Shown here: piece by piece, positions 38,539-48,807 of the stretch | How positions within the stretch are numbered: the stretch's first letter is position 1 | Layout: each line of letters starts with the position of its first letter | DNA from: Flavobacteriaceae bacterium | GTDB lineage: Bacteria; Bacteroidota; Bacteroidia; Flavobacteriales; Flavobacteriaceae | Reading direction: 5' to 3' | Assembly (NCBI GenBank): GCA_947483075.1 | Contig: CANKLE010000004.1 | Location: 62,001-126,000, forward strand | DNA length: 64,000 nucleotides | Notes under the pieces: generated by a model | Databases searched by the model: none | What the model was told of the DNA's origin: nothing | The model's input: only the letters and a program-made list of their open reading frames with translations | Translations under genes and position numbers: made by a program

Positions 38539-39379
38539 GTGATTTTGTGAGTTCTTCTACCAAGAAAGAAGCCAACTCACTACTAAAATTTTTCTTGCGG
38601 TAGCACGTTACCGGCTGTATACCTCGAATTACATTGGTTACAAACAATTCGTCGGCTTTTTGCAAATCAAAAGGAGAAATGGGCTGCTCCAGCAACGTAT
38701 AGGCAGTTTGTTTGCCCAAAATGCGAATCAATTGCTTGCGCATAATTCCGTTCAAGCAGCCTTCGCTTATGGGTGGCGTAATTACCGTAGAACCTGTTCG
38801 TAAAAAAATATTGCCGTGCAGGGCTTCAATCACATTTTTGTCGTCGTTGAGCAACAAGCAATTTTGCAGACCATTTTCTTGTGCGTAAATACTGCCCGTA
38901 ATGTGCAGCATTTTGTTGGTGGTTTTTAAAGTAGATAGCAGCTGTTTGGACACATAAAAATCTTTGTACAAATCGACCTCGTAGGGCTCGGTATTGAGGA
39001 CATAGGCTGGCGTGGGCAAAGCGGTTGCTTGTATGAGGTAACTCACCGTATTGGTCTCGGGCAAGTAATATCCGCCAGAATTTCGATAGACGGTACAGCG
39101 CACACGAGCAGAATTAGTGCAAGCATTGGCTTCAGCAGTTTTGAGCAATTCGGCTTCAAAAAATTCCAAGGTGAAATTTAGGGGGATTTTCATCCGAACA
39201 ATGCGCATCGACGACAAAAGCCGAAAGTAATGGTCTTCTAAAAAGAGTACCTTCCCCTCGACCACTTTGATGGTTTCAAACACCCCATCACCATACAAAA
39301 AGGCACGATTTTCCTGCAAATTTGCAGGCGTTGTAGTCACTAATTCACCGTTGTAGTTGATCATAAAAAAACCGCCCAA
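38531..39379 (-). CDS. Aminotransferase class IV (branched-chain/ADC-lyase-like)
   Basis: RAFLYGDGVFETIKVVEGKVLFLEDHYFRLLSSMRI...EGCLNGIMRKQLI...ADELFVTNVIRGIQPV. Confidence 0.85.
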   Translation of the reverse strand: MGGFFMINYNGELVTTTPANLQENRAFLYGDGVFETIKVVEGKVLFLEDHYFRLLSSMRIVRMKIPLNFTLEFFEAELLKTAEANACTNSARVRCTVYRNSGGYYLPETNTVSYLIQATALPTPAYVLNTEPYEVDLYKDFYVSKQLLSTLKTTNKMLHITGSIYAQENGLQNCLLLNDDKNVIEALHGNIFLRTGSTVITPPISEGCLNGIMRKQLIRILGKQTAYTLLEQPISPFDLQKADELFVTNVIRGIQPVTCYRKKNFSSELASFLVEELTKSLS

Positions 39380-39421
39380 TCGTTATGAAAAGGCGGTGCA
39401 AATATAAGGTGTTCGTGTGAT

Positions 39422-39814
39422 TTATACCGAACCTATTACGTGTTTTAAATCAGAAATTTGATTTTCCCAAAGCAATTTAGCCTGATCAACTTCATCTGCA
39501 AAAGCAAAATCGACCACAACTAAAGAAACATCTTTGGTAATTTCGTCTTCGAGGATGCGCATCTCAAAATAATATTCGGTGTCTTTCTTGTTGTCATCTA
39601 CCCATCGAAATTTAATTTTTTCGCCCGATTTTTTGGATGACTGTCGAGCCACTTCTTCTGAATCGTCCCAAATGAATGTGAAGAATTCTCCACGGGAGTT
39701 TACATTGTCGGCAAACCACTCCGAAAGCCCTGATGGTGAGGAGATATATTGGTATAATAACTGCGGGGAAGAGTTTATCGGAAACTCTAATTCGTAACGT
39801 ATTTTGGCGTCCAT
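39422..39814 (-). CDS. START-like domain protein
   Basis: KIRYELEFPINSSPQLLYQYISSPSGLSEWFADNVNSRGEFFTFIWDDSEE. Confidence 0.85.
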   Translation of the reverse strand: MDAKIRYELEFPINSSPQLLYQYISSPSGLSEWFADNVNSRGEFFTFIWDDSEEVARQSSKKSGEKIKFRWVDDNKKDTEYYFEMRILEDEITKDVSLVVVDFAFADEVDQAKLLWENQISDLKHVIGSV

Positions 39815-39894
39815 TGTGTGTACTAATTTTTTGGAAATATATAGAATATAAAGGCAATAAAAAAAGAAAAATTAAAGTATTTTTTTTGTCAGAT

Positions 39895-39934
39895 TATATT
39901 TGCAGCCGTAACTATTTATTTTATATTTGCAGCC
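39895..39934 (+). promoter_or_regulatory. Overlapping tandem promoter elements upstream of the tRNA
   Basis: TATATTTGCAGCC occurs twice (39895-39907, 39922-39934); the TTTG of the first copy is 19 nt before the second TATATTTG. Confidence 0.55.
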
Positions 39935-39961
39935 TCCAAAAGAGAAAATAACCAATAGCCT

Positions 39962-40035
39962 GGCGAGGTAGCTCAGTTGGTTAGAGCGCAGGATTCATAA
40001 CCCTGAGGTCACGGGTTCAACTCCCGTCCTCGCTA
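39962..40035 (+). tRNA. tRNA with CAT anticodon (Met; Ile2/lysidine not excluded)
   Basis: ggcgaggtagctcagttggttagagcgcaggattCATaaccctgaggtcacgggttcaactcccgtcctcgcta; cloverleaf stems pair, no encoded CCA. Confidence 0.93.
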
Positions 40036-40042
40036 CAAACAA

Positions 40043-40078
40043 AAACCCCTTACTAACAGACCAGTAAGGGGTTTTTTA
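40043..40078 (+). terminator. Rho-independent terminator after the tRNA
   Basis: aaccccttactaacagaccagtaaggggtttttt. Confidence 0.85.
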
Positions 40079-40120
40079 TTGCTTTTGGCTACAAAAACAG
40101 AAGGCTGCTTTTACAGTAAT

Positions 40121-41422
40121 TTATAGTTTCACAAACTTCATGGTATTTACCGCTTTGCTGCTGAATACTTTTAAGAAATAAAGGCCTGAAACCAAGGTAT
40201 TCATTTCGATCGCATCGGCCACCGATTCGCTACTCATTACCAACATTCCATTGGAGCTGTATACCTCAACTCGAGCAATATCAAAATTGGCCGACAGGTG
40301 CAGTCTATCGCTCACCGGATTGGGGTACATCGAAATTCGATTGGCATCGTCAATTGGTGCACAATTTCCGTTTACCAAGGTGGCTTCGTTGTTGTATTGG
40401 TTGCACAAGTTTTGCATATAAACCACTTCATTGGCATCGCAACAAACCGATTCTAGGCTTGGATTTTCGGAGAAATCAAGGTATTCCTCAATGATGCCGT
40501 TGTTGGTGTTTAAACTGGTTAATTGGTTGTTGCGGCAATTGAAGTTTTTTAGATTAAATAGTTTACTCACATCCAAAGTGGTTAGTAAATTATTTTCACA
40601 AAAAAACTGGCGCACATATTTTACATTGGTCAAATTGAGCTCAGAAATGCCGTTGTTTGCAATATTCAATACCTCCAAATTTGGGCAATTGCTAAGGTCT
40701 AAACTGGGAATTAAATTTCCTGTCAAATCCAAATAGCTCAGCTTGGTTTGGTTGCTTAAATCGAGTGAAGTAAGCAAATTTTCATTGGGGTAGCTGAAAT
40801 TGGGAGAGGATCCAATACAAGATAATTTCAACAAATTCACCGCATCTGATAAATCAATCGTGGGAAGAGCTCCCAAATAACTCAAGTTTTTCAAATTGGA
40901 CAAGTTGGTTAAATTGAGCGAAATCAATGCCGGACAATACAAATCTACATCGCGCAATTGGGTATTCGCAGACAAATCAAGACTGGTGATTTGATGGCTG
41001 TTGCATTGAAATTTTTTGAGATTCAAATTGGGGGAAATATCAACCGCAGTTAAGGAGGAAGATCCTACCGAATTGAGCAAACTTAACTGCTCCAAATTGA
41101 CCAAAGTGGGTTGGTAAAAATTGGGGAAATTGGCATAATAGGTGCTAATTTTTTTAACATTGGTAAAGTACTGCAACCCCTCCAAATTGGTAATGCCCGC
41201 ATAGCCTAAATCTAAGCCCTCAACTGCCAATGCTTCAACAAAGCTAATTTCGCCATCTAGATTGGTATCTATGCGCGGATACACCACAAAATTGTTGGCA
41301 TCCCCACTAAAATTGATGTATGAAATGGACAGTAAATTCTTGAAAACGGGATCTGGAATAGTAATGTTTTGGGCAGTTGCCGAAGCCGAAAACGCAAAGA
41401 AAAACAAGAGTAATTTTATTTT
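40121..41422 (-). CDS. Leucine-rich-repeat surface protein with T9SS C-terminal sorting domain
   Basis: Many LTxLDLSxxxxLxxLxxxxN units; CTD SMYPNPVSDRLHLSANFDIARVEVYSSNGMLVMSS...LVSGLYFLKVFSSKAVNTMKFVKL; start trimmed to MKIKLLLFFF. Confidence 0.85.
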   Translation of the reverse strand, partial: KIKLLLFFFAFSASATAQNITIPDPVFKNLLSISYINFSGDANNFVVYPRIDTNLDGEISFVEALAVEGLDLGYAGITNLEGLQYFTNVKKISTYYANFPNFYQPTLVNLEQLSLLNSVGSSSLTAVDISPNLNLKKFQCNSHQITSLDLSANTQLRDVDLYCPALISLNLTNLSNLKNLSYLGALPTIDLSDAVNLLKLSCIGSSPNFSYPNENLLTSLDLSNQTKLSYLDLTGNLIPSLDLSNCPNLEVLNIANNGISELNLTNVKYVRQFFCENNLLTTLDVSKLFNLKNFNCRNNQLTSLNTNNGIIEEYLDFSENPSLESVCCDANEVVYMQNLCNQYNNEATLVNGNCAPIDDANRISMYPNPVSDRLHLSANFDIARVEVYSSNGMLVMSSESVADAIEMNTLVSGLYFLKVFSSKAVNTMKFVKL

Positions 41423-41837
41423 CATATAAAAACTGTTTAGCGTTATTTGATATTCGTTAAACAAAAAAGGTGCTAATGTAGAGTATAAAACCATTTAAAT
41501 TTTCAAATACACTAGCTTTTTTTAAAAAATAACACTTGTTGAACCAAAATCCTGATCCTTTTGGGTAAACAACTAAAAATCTGCTAGCGATATTATTTGC
41601 ATTTACTTGTATCTCCCTATTCACCAGCCAAACCATTGAGTCAGATTGCGTTGTAGAAGAAAATAGAGGAACAAACAACTGGCAATAAAAAAACGCAACA
41701 AAAAACTCACTTTCCTCAACCTATAAATAATTTCCTACAAGACTAAAAATCAAGCGGTTTTAGGGTGCAAAAAAGTAGCATCTTGAAAAACACTTAAACA
41801 TATTTATTTTCTTACTTTTTTGCTGTTTTTATGTATT

Positions 41838-41867
41838 TCATCGATATTGTTAGTATTTAATCGATGA
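41838..41867. promoter_or_regulatory. 8-bp inverted repeat tcatcgat-N14-atcgatga upstream of the large surface protein
   Basis: Read directly; about 90 bp upstream of the probable start at 41955. Confidence 0.4.
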
Positions 41868-41954
41868 TTTTCTTGTGGTGTTCTAATTTAAAATATAGTT
41901 TTGAAACGTCTAAAACAACTCACTTATTTGTTCATTCATAAAAGCATCTCGATT

Positions 41955-44900
41955 ATGAAAAAAATTACTCTACACAAAACCACGCATCTCTTTGCCTTGC
42001 TCGGTCTATTGCTCTCCACAATAGCCTGGCCGCAATCGCAACGTTTTACCACCAACGGCAGCTTTACCGTACCGGCTGGTATAACCTCAATCACGGTTGA
42101 AGTATGGGGAGCTGGCGGAAAAGGCAGCACACTTACCACCAACACAGGAGGTGGCGGAGGCGGAGGCGGAGCGTATGCCAAAAAAACGATTGCAACCACA
42201 CCCGGTACAACCTACACGGTAACCGTAGGAGCGGGCGCCACTACTACTGCCGCAGGCGGAGATTCTTGGTTTGCAACTACAGCAACGGTATTGGCCAAAG
42301 GCGGCAACAGTGCAGCCGACAATAGCAATGTTGGAGCCAACGGTGGTGCAGGAGCACCTACTAGCATTGGCGATGTAGGCTTTGTGTTTGCTGGCGGAAA
42401 AGGAGCCAATGGCGTAGCAGGAAGCTACGGCGGCGGCGGCGGATCATCGGCTGGAAATTCTGCTGGAACCCCAGCAACGTCTGCAACTGGAGCCACTGCA
42501 CCAAGCAACGGAGGAAACGGAGGAAACGGACGAAGCACTACACAAGGAAACGGATCTATCGCCACAGTATTATTGGGCGGAGGCGGAGGCGGTGCTTTGC
42601 GTACTTCTTCGGGCTCACGAATTGGTGGTTCTGGAGTAGCAGGCCAAGTACTGGTAAGCTGGTCGGCACCAGAAATTAATTTGGTAGGAAACACCAACAA
42701 CATTCTAGACGGAGACACTACTCCTAGCACCGTAGATTTTACCGATTTTAGTACCGTAGCAGCTACCCGAACTTATACCATTCAAAATACCGGAACGATC
42801 GATTTACTCATTAGCTCAGTAACCCTTACAGGAATAAACGCCGCCGAATTTTCTATTTTGAGTGCGCCTGCCAGTAACATAGCTGCTGGAAGTTCCTCTA
42901 CAGTAGTAGTGCAATTTAATCCGGCTTCGATTGGAGTAAAAACGGCTATACTCAACATATTCTCGAACGACGCCGACGAAAGCACTTATGATGTTGCCCT
43001 ACAAGCAACCGGAGTAGCAGCCAACATGAGCGTGAAAGGAAACAGCAACGTGATTGCCGATGGCGACCTCATTCCTATAAACATAGACTGGACCGATTTT
43101 GGAGCAACCAATATATTCTCTCCTATTTCGAGAACCTATACGATTTCTAACTTAGGAAATTTTAACTTAAACCTTACCGGCTCGCCCATTGTGAGCATCA
43201 GCGGAACAGATTTTACCATCAGCAGTCAACCCTCAACTACCCTAGTGGCAGGATTGGGGACTACCTCATTTACAGTTACGTTCAATCCAACAACTGTGGG
43301 CACAAAAACAGCCGACATTTCTATCGCCAACAACGACGCAGCTGCCGGAAAAAACCCTTACAATTTTAGAATCACCGGAACGGGCATACAAGCTTTTCCT
43401 GATACCGATTTTGACGAAGTATTTGACAATGTCGATCTAGACGACGACAACGACGGCATTCCTGATAGCATCGAATTGAGTAATTCTGGGGTATACGGAT
43501 CTACCTATGCTACCCAGGTATATATGCTCAACGAAACTTTTGGCACCGGAACAACACGTGCCCGAATCAATGTAGATGTACCTACTGCAACAACGACCAA
43601 TTGCTACGAAGACGGAACCACAGCGATGGCTGCCGACGAATGCGATACCGTGGCCGACTTAAATGACGGTCAATACACCATCTGCAATACGGCGCAAATT
43701 GCCTCTTGGGCTGCCACACACTGGCATATGGGTCCTGATCATACGCCTGGAGACACCAACGGAAGAATGGCCTTGTTTAATGCCACCAACAACATTACCG
43801 ACGAATTTTACCGCACCGCGATTCAGGGCGTAATCATGAATGTTCCCCTCACCTATAGTTTTTGGATCTTAAATTTAGACCGCACCAACGCACCTGGTAT
43901 TGCCACTCGAAATCGTCCCAACATTACGGTTGAGTTTCGAGACATGAGCAACAACCTCATCAGCACCATTGCTACCGATGACATTGCGCCTACTACCGCG
44001 ACCAACTTAGCGGGAGATTGGTACCAATTTTCGGCTACTTTTACGCCGCTCACTTCTGGGTTTACCATTGTGTTCAAAAACAACCAACCCGGTGGAGCCG
44101 GAAATGACTTGGCCCTTGACGACATTCAAATTGTGCAAACGCTGCCCGATTTTGACCAAGATGGCGTGGCCGATGTCTACGATTTAGATTCAGACAACGA
44201 CGGTCTTGGCGATATCATCGAAGACCGTTGGCAAAATTACACCGATGGTTATGACACCATGGACATAGCCTCAGGCACTTGGGTTGATGCCAACAACAAC
44301 GGTTGGTTGGATGCCGCCGAAGCCTATTATACCGAAAACCTTCCCAAAGATTTTGACGGTGATTTGGTTCCCAATTATGTAGATCTAGATTCAGATAATG
44401 ATGCCTTGTTTGATGTAGACGAAGCAGGTCTTTATAATGGAGACGGCGACGTGAACTGTGATGGCGAAGGCGATGGACTAGACAGCGACAACGACGGAAT
44501 TTTGAATGCATTTGATCAATTAGATGGTTTTGCCAATACAGGGAAAGCCTTGCCAGACAATACTTCGGTAACGGGCGAGCCCAACTTTATCAATGTACAA
44601 TCTAATGGCGTAAGCACCGATATTTCAGCCACTTTATTTGCCAATTTAGACGGCAACGGCGACGGAATTATCAGCGGGACTGATGCCGACAAAGACGGAA
44701 TTGTAGACAGCTTTGACTCTAATACTGCATTTTTTGGTTCACCGCGTGATTTAGACCGCAAATTATTCCTTGATTTTGACGGACGCAACGATTACGGTCA
44801 GGCTAGTGGAGTTTTGAGCGGATTGGGATCGGCCTCGATCATGGCTTGGATCGATTTGCACAACAGCTTTGCTACAGACGGCGTAGTGGTGGGACAAGAC

Positions 44901-47243
44901 AAGTTTTTTATTCAGATTACAAGTGCCAAAAAACTAGCCGTAATTGCAAACGGCTATACCTTATCATACAATGTACCGCTCAACACGGCACAATGGTACC
45001 ACGTAGCTGCCGTATTCGGAAATGGGCAACTGCAGTTGTTCCTAAACGGGCAACTCGTCAATTCAACCTCCTTATCGGGTAGCATTGCCACCGATGTAAC
45101 GCCTTTAACCTTGGGAAAAAGTCCTTCGGCCATGGCCCGTTTCTTTAACGGAAAAATAGACGAGGTGCGCGTATTCAAAACAGCCCTTTCTGTAACGCAA
45201 TTGCAACGCATGGTGTACCAAGAAATCAAAGATTTTGGCGGACAAGTGCGAGGAGAAATTGTGCCCAAAGACATTGAAGTATTGCCTTTTGCTAATCTAT
45301 TGCGCTATTACCGCATGGATGTGTACAAAAATGACATCATCGATGACTTAACAACTCCTGCAACAGATTTAGGTACAGGGATGCAAATCTTTAATAATAA
45401 AGTGATTGCTGTTCAACAAGCTCCGCTGCCTTTTGTAACCCTCCAAGCTGGAGATTTTGCCGGAGCGGTAAACGACACAGCCAATGACGTACGCGGATTG
45501 GATATTGACGAACAAGATTGGTCTATCGTTCAAGTAAAACACAACATCACAGCTACGGCAAATAATGTTGACCTAGGCATGATCGTTGACCCAGGCGTAC
45601 AAATCGTAATGAACAACGACAGTAAAATTCAAAACGATTGGTACTTAAAATTAGACGGTTCAATAGATTTGCAAGGAAAATCACAATTGGTTCAATCGGC
45701 CAAAAGTGAGTTGGATGTAACCAGTGCGGGAACCATACAACGCGACCAAGCCGGACAATCCAATGGGTTCAACTACAATTACTGGTCTTCGCCAGTGGGT
45801 GTGAGCAATACTTCTAGCAACAACAACGACTACAGCATTTCAGCTGTGATGCGCGACGGAACAGATACAGCCAATCCACAAATTTTAAATTGGACTTCGG
45901 GCTTAAATGGCTCACCAACTAGCCCGATTACCTTGAGCTCCTATTGGATTTTTAGATTCCAAAACGTAACCCCTTTGTACGCCAACTGGCAAGCTGTAGG
46001 TCCTACAGGCAACTTATCAGCCGGACAAGGATTTACGCTAAAAGGAAGCAATGCCGCAAGCAGCACGCAAAACTATACATTTGTTGGCAAACCCAATAAC
46101 GGTACAATTACAAGCCCGATTGCAGGAGGCAACCTCAACTTGAGCGGAAACCCCTACTCTTCTGCCGTCGACGCCGATTTGTTTATCTCACAAAACCTAG
46201 CTGCTACCACGGGAACTTTGTATTTCTGGGAACATTACACCACCAACATGACCCACAATTTGGCCCAATACCAAGGAGGTTATGCAACACGAAACCTTGT
46301 AGGTGGCGTTCCGCCTGTATCGCCAGCCGGCATTAGCGGTTTGGGAACAAGCACACGAACTCCAGGCCGATTTATTCCGGTTGGTCAAGGATTCTTCGTG
46401 AGTGCCAATGCTACCGGAGGAAACATTGAATTCAACAACAGCCAACGGGCCTTTGTAAAAGAAGACAGCGCTGGTTCTAATCCGATATTTCGTCAAAACA
46501 GCCCGGCCGCAGTGGTTGCCAACAGCACCAATGCCGAAGACACTTACGCCAGTACTGCTTTTGAAAAAATTAGATTGGGATTCAATTCGAATAATAATTT
46601 CCACCGCGAATTACTAATCGGATTCATGAACGAAAACGCCAGCTCGGCCATTGATGCGGGCTATGATGCGGTTTGCATGGACAACTTGCCAAACGACATG
46701 TATTTTGTGAACGAAGGTGTCAAATTGGTTATCAATGGCGAAGGCTATTTTGATGAGCACGCCTCCTATCCGTTGAGCATCAAAACCAACAGCGAAGGAC
46801 CCGTGAGCATTGTATTAGACGGCACCGAAAATTTCAATCCCGATCAATCCATTTACATTTATGATGCCGCCGATGCAACCTACCACGATTTGCGTTACGA
46901 TACGCTAGCGGTGACTTTAGCAGCAGGCGAAACCAACGATCGTTTCTCCTTGCGTTTCAACAAAGGTGGGGCATTAGCAGTAGGAAGTGTAGATTCAGTT
47001 GCTTTGGTTGGCGTGAGCTACTCGGCTGCAACAAATGCAATTCGCATCAACAATGCAACAGCGGCTACACAAATAGAAGAAGTAACCTTATACAGTATAG
47101 TAGGGCAAGCGGTAGCCAATTGGAAAGTGAATTCAAATCAGGCAACAATCGAATTAGCAGTTCCACAATTGAGCGCCGGAACCTACATTGTGCGCACCAA
47201 AACCAGTGAAGGTGTAAGCAGTAAAAAAATACTTATTCCTTAA
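41955..47243 (+). CDS. Large multidomain secreted protein: glycine-rich N-terminus, choice-of-anchor-D-like repeats, TSP3-like Ca-binding segments, LamG-like domain, T9SS C-terminal sorting domain
   Basis: GGGGGGGGAY...; two AEFSILSAPASNIAAGSSSTVVVQFNPASIGVKTAILNI-type modules; DTDFDEVFDNVDLDDDNDGIPDSIE; ASIMAWIDL...WYHVAAVFGNGQLQLFLNG; CTD LSAGTYIVRTKTSEGVSSKKILIP. Confidence 0.85.
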   Translation: MKKITLHKTTHLFALLGLLLSTIAWPQSQRFTTNGSFTVPAGITSITVEVWGAGGKGSTLTTNTGGGGGGGGAYAKKTIATTPGTTYTVTVGAGATTTAAGGDSWFATTATVLAKGGNSAADNSNVGANGGAGAPTSIGDVGFVFAGGKGANGVAGSYGGGGGSSAGNSAGTPATSATGATAPSNGGNGGNGRSTTQGNGSIATVLLGGGGGGALRTSSGSRIGGSGVAGQVLVSWSAPEINLVGNTNNILDGDTTPSTVDFTDFSTVAATRTYTIQNTGTIDLLISSVTLTGINAAEFSILSAPASNIAAGSSSTVVVQFNPASIGVKTAILNIFSNDADESTYDVALQATGVAANMSVKGNSNVIADGDLIPINIDWTDFGATNIFSPISRTYTISNLGNFNLNLTGSPIVSISGTDFTISSQPSTTLVAGLGTTSFTVTFNPTTVGTKTADISIANNDAAAGKNPYNFRITGTGIQAFPDTDFDEVFDNVDLDDDNDGIPDSIELSNSGVYGSTYATQVYMLNETFGTGTTRARINVDVPTATTTNCYEDGTTAMAADECDTVADLNDGQYTICNTAQIASWAATHWHMGPDHTPGDTNGRMALFNATNNITDEFYRTAIQGVIMNVPLTYSFWILNLDRTNAPGIATRNRPNITVEFRDMSNNLISTIATDDIAPTTATNLAGDWYQFSATFTPLTSGFTIVFKNNQPGGAGNDLALDDIQIVQTLPDFDQDGVADVYDLDSDNDGLGDIIEDRWQNYTDGYDTMDIASGTWVDANNNGWLDAAEAYYTENLPKDFDGDLVPNYVDLDSDNDALFDVDEAGLYNGDGDVNCDGEGDGLDSDNDGILNAFDQLDGFANTGKALPDNTSVTGEPNFINVQSNGVSTDISATLFANLDGNGDGIISGTDADKDGIVDSFDSNTAFFGSPRDLDRKLFLDFDGRNDYGQASGVLSGLGSASIMAWIDLHNSFATDGVVVGQDKFFIQITSAKKLAVIANGYTLSYNVPLNTAQWYHVAAVFGNGQLQLFLNGQLVNSTSLSGSIATDVTPLTLGKSPSAMARFFNGKIDEVRVFKTALSVTQLQRMVYQEIKDFGGQVRGEIVPKDIEVLPFANLLRYYRMDVYKNDIIDDLTTPATDLGTGMQIFNNKVIAVQQAPLPFVTLQAGDFAGAVNDTANDVRGLDIDEQDWSIVQVKHNITATANNVDLGMIVDPGVQIVMNNDSKIQNDWYLKLDGSIDLQGKSQLVQSAKSELDVTSAGTIQRDQAGQSNGFNYNYWSSPVGVSNTSSNNNDYSISAVMRDGTDTANPQILNWTSGLNGSPTSPITLSSYWIFRFQNVTPLYANWQAVGPTGNLSAGQGFTLKGSNAASSTQNYTFVGKPNNGTITSPIAGGNLNLSGNPYSSAVDADLFISQNLAATTGTLYFWEHYTTNMTHNLAQYQGGYATRNLVGGVPPVSPAGISGLGTSTRTPGRFIPVGQGFFVSANATGGNIEFNNSQRAFVKEDSAGSNPIFRQNSPAAVVANSTNAEDTYASTAFEKIRLGFNSNNNFHRELLIGFMNENASSAIDAGYDAVCMDNLPNDMYFVNEGVKLVINGEGYFDEHASYPLSIKTNSEGPVSIVLDGTENFNPDQSIYIYDAADATYHDLRYDTLAVTLAAGETNDRFSLRFNKGGALAVGSVDSVALVGVSYSAATNAIRINNATAATQIEEVTLYSIVGQAVANWKVNSNQATIELAVPQLSAGTYIVRTKTSEGVSSKKILIP

Positions 47244-47264
47244 GTAAATAACCCCCAAATGAAC

Positions 47265-47298
47265 GAAAAAAGCTTCCCTAAAAAGGAAGCTTTTTTTA
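47265..47298. terminator. Bidirectional terminator between the large surface protein gene and hisS
   Basis: aaaaaagcttccctaaaaaggaagctttttt with A/T runs on both sides. Confidence 0.8.
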
Positions 47299-47316
47299 TA
47301 TCCGCTCTGTTTAATA

Positions 47317-48690
47317 TTAGTTTGCTAACAGCACAATCAATTGGTCTAAAGTAAGGACTTCTTGGGTGCCTGCCGCTAAATTTTTTAAGGCATAGGTGCC
47401 GTTTTGCATCTCGTCTGAACCGGCAATAACCACATACGGGATTTCGCGTTTATCGGCATGAGCAAATTGCTTGCCCATCTTTACTGCATCAGGATACAAT
47501 TCTACAGCAATATTCTTGTCGCGCAATTGTTTAATGGCCTGCAAGGCATATAAGGCTTCGGCTGGACCATAATTTACAAACAAGGCTTTGCAGCTCGTCG
47601 CTAGCGATTCAGGAAATAAATTCAATTCTTCGAGCACCAAATAAATGCGATCCAAGCCAAAGGAAATCCCAACTCCGCTCACGTTTGGCAATCCAAAAAT
47701 TCCGGTTAGATCGTCGTAACGTCCACCGCCTCCTATTGATCCCATAGCGACTTGCTTGGGCGCCGCTACTTCAAAAATAGCACCGGTATAGTAATTTAAT
47801 CCGCGGGCTAAGGTCACATCGAGCTCTAATTGAGCCGTTTGCAAACCTAGCGTTTCAATTGCTGAACCAATGGTTTCTAATTCGGCAATTCCTTGAAGTC
47901 CTTCGGCAGAATCTGCCAATAACACCTTAAGTTGTGCGAGTTTTTCGGACCAAGTTCCGGCAAAATGAAACAAGGGTGACACTTTATCAATTGCCGCTTG
48001 GCTTAGGCCTTTTTCGCGCATTTCTTGTTGCACACCGGCCTCACCTATTTTGTCTAATTTGTCTAAAGCCACCGTAAAATCGATGAGTTTATCGGCAGCG
48101 CCAATTGCCTCGGCCAGCCCAGACAATATTTTTCGGTTGTTGATTTTTATGGTGGTTCCAACTAATCCCAAGGCAGTAAATACTGCATCATACAATTGAA
48201 TAAACTCTACTTCTTGCCACAACGATTGCGAACCTACTACATCGGCATCACATTGGTAAAACTCTCGGTAGCGGCCTTTTTGCGGACGATCGGCACGCCA
48301 CACGGGTTGAATTTGGTAGCGTTTGAACGGGAATTCCAATTCGTTTTGGTGTTGCACTACATAGCGCGCAAAAGGAACGGTCAAATCATAGCGCAGGGCC
48401 TTTTCTGAGATTTTAGAGCCCAATTGTTTGGCCGTTGTATTGGCCAATTCATCGGGAGAAATTTTGTCTAAAAAATCGCCCGAGTTCAAGATTTTAAAAA
48501 TTAACCGATCGCCTTCTTCACCGTATTTGCCCATGAGCGTCTCCGAATTTTCAAACGAAGGGGTTTCGATGGGTTGAAAACCAAATTTTTCAAAATTGCG
48601 TTGAATAACCCCCATGATGTGACGACGTTTGAGGACTTCAAGCGGTGAAAAATCGCGGGTGCCTTTTGGAACACTTGGTTTTGCTGCCAT
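47317..48690 (-). CDS. hisS: Histidine--tRNA ligase
   Basis: [44 protein letters not shown]...[13 protein letters not shown]...GGGGRYDDL. Confidence 0.95.
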   Translation of the reverse strand: MAAKPSVPKGTRDFSPLEVLKRRHIMGVIQRNFEKFGFQPIETPSFENSETLMGKYGEEGDRLIFKILNSGDFLDKISPDELANTTAKQLGSKISEKALRYDLTVPFARYVVQHQNELEFPFKRYQIQPVWRADRPQKGRYREFYQCDADVVGSQSLWQEVEFIQLYDAVFTALGLVGTTIKINNRKILSGLAEAIGAADKLIDFTVALDKLDKIGEAGVQQEMREKGLSQAAIDKVSPLFHFAGTWSEKLAQLKVLLADSAEGLQGIAELETIGSAIETLGLQTAQLELDVTLARGLNYYTGAIFEVAAPKQVAMGSIGGGGRYDDLTGIFGLPNVSGVGISFGLDRIYLVLEELNLFPESLATSCKALFVNYGPAEALYALQAIKQLRDKNIAVELYPDAVKMGKQFAHADKREIPYVVIAGSDEMQNGTYALKNLAAGTQEVLTLDQLIVLLAN

Positions 48691-48807
48691 ATTGCTGGTA
48701 TAGATGGGAAATAAATCTGAGTTGCAAATATCTTATTTTTATGCTAAATACACACCCTATCGGTCAAACTTGTTTCAATTATTGTAAATTCGTGCCAAAT
48801 TAGCAGC

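Noticed and set aside
41457-41678. 73-aa minus-strand ORF between the two T9SS genes
   Set aside because: No start context, no motif, AT-rich intergenic sequence
42100-42670. Multiple small ORFs and GC-rich repeats in the large surface protein gene
   Set aside because: Arise from Gly-rich codons of the main frame; antisense ORFs are Pro-rich shadows
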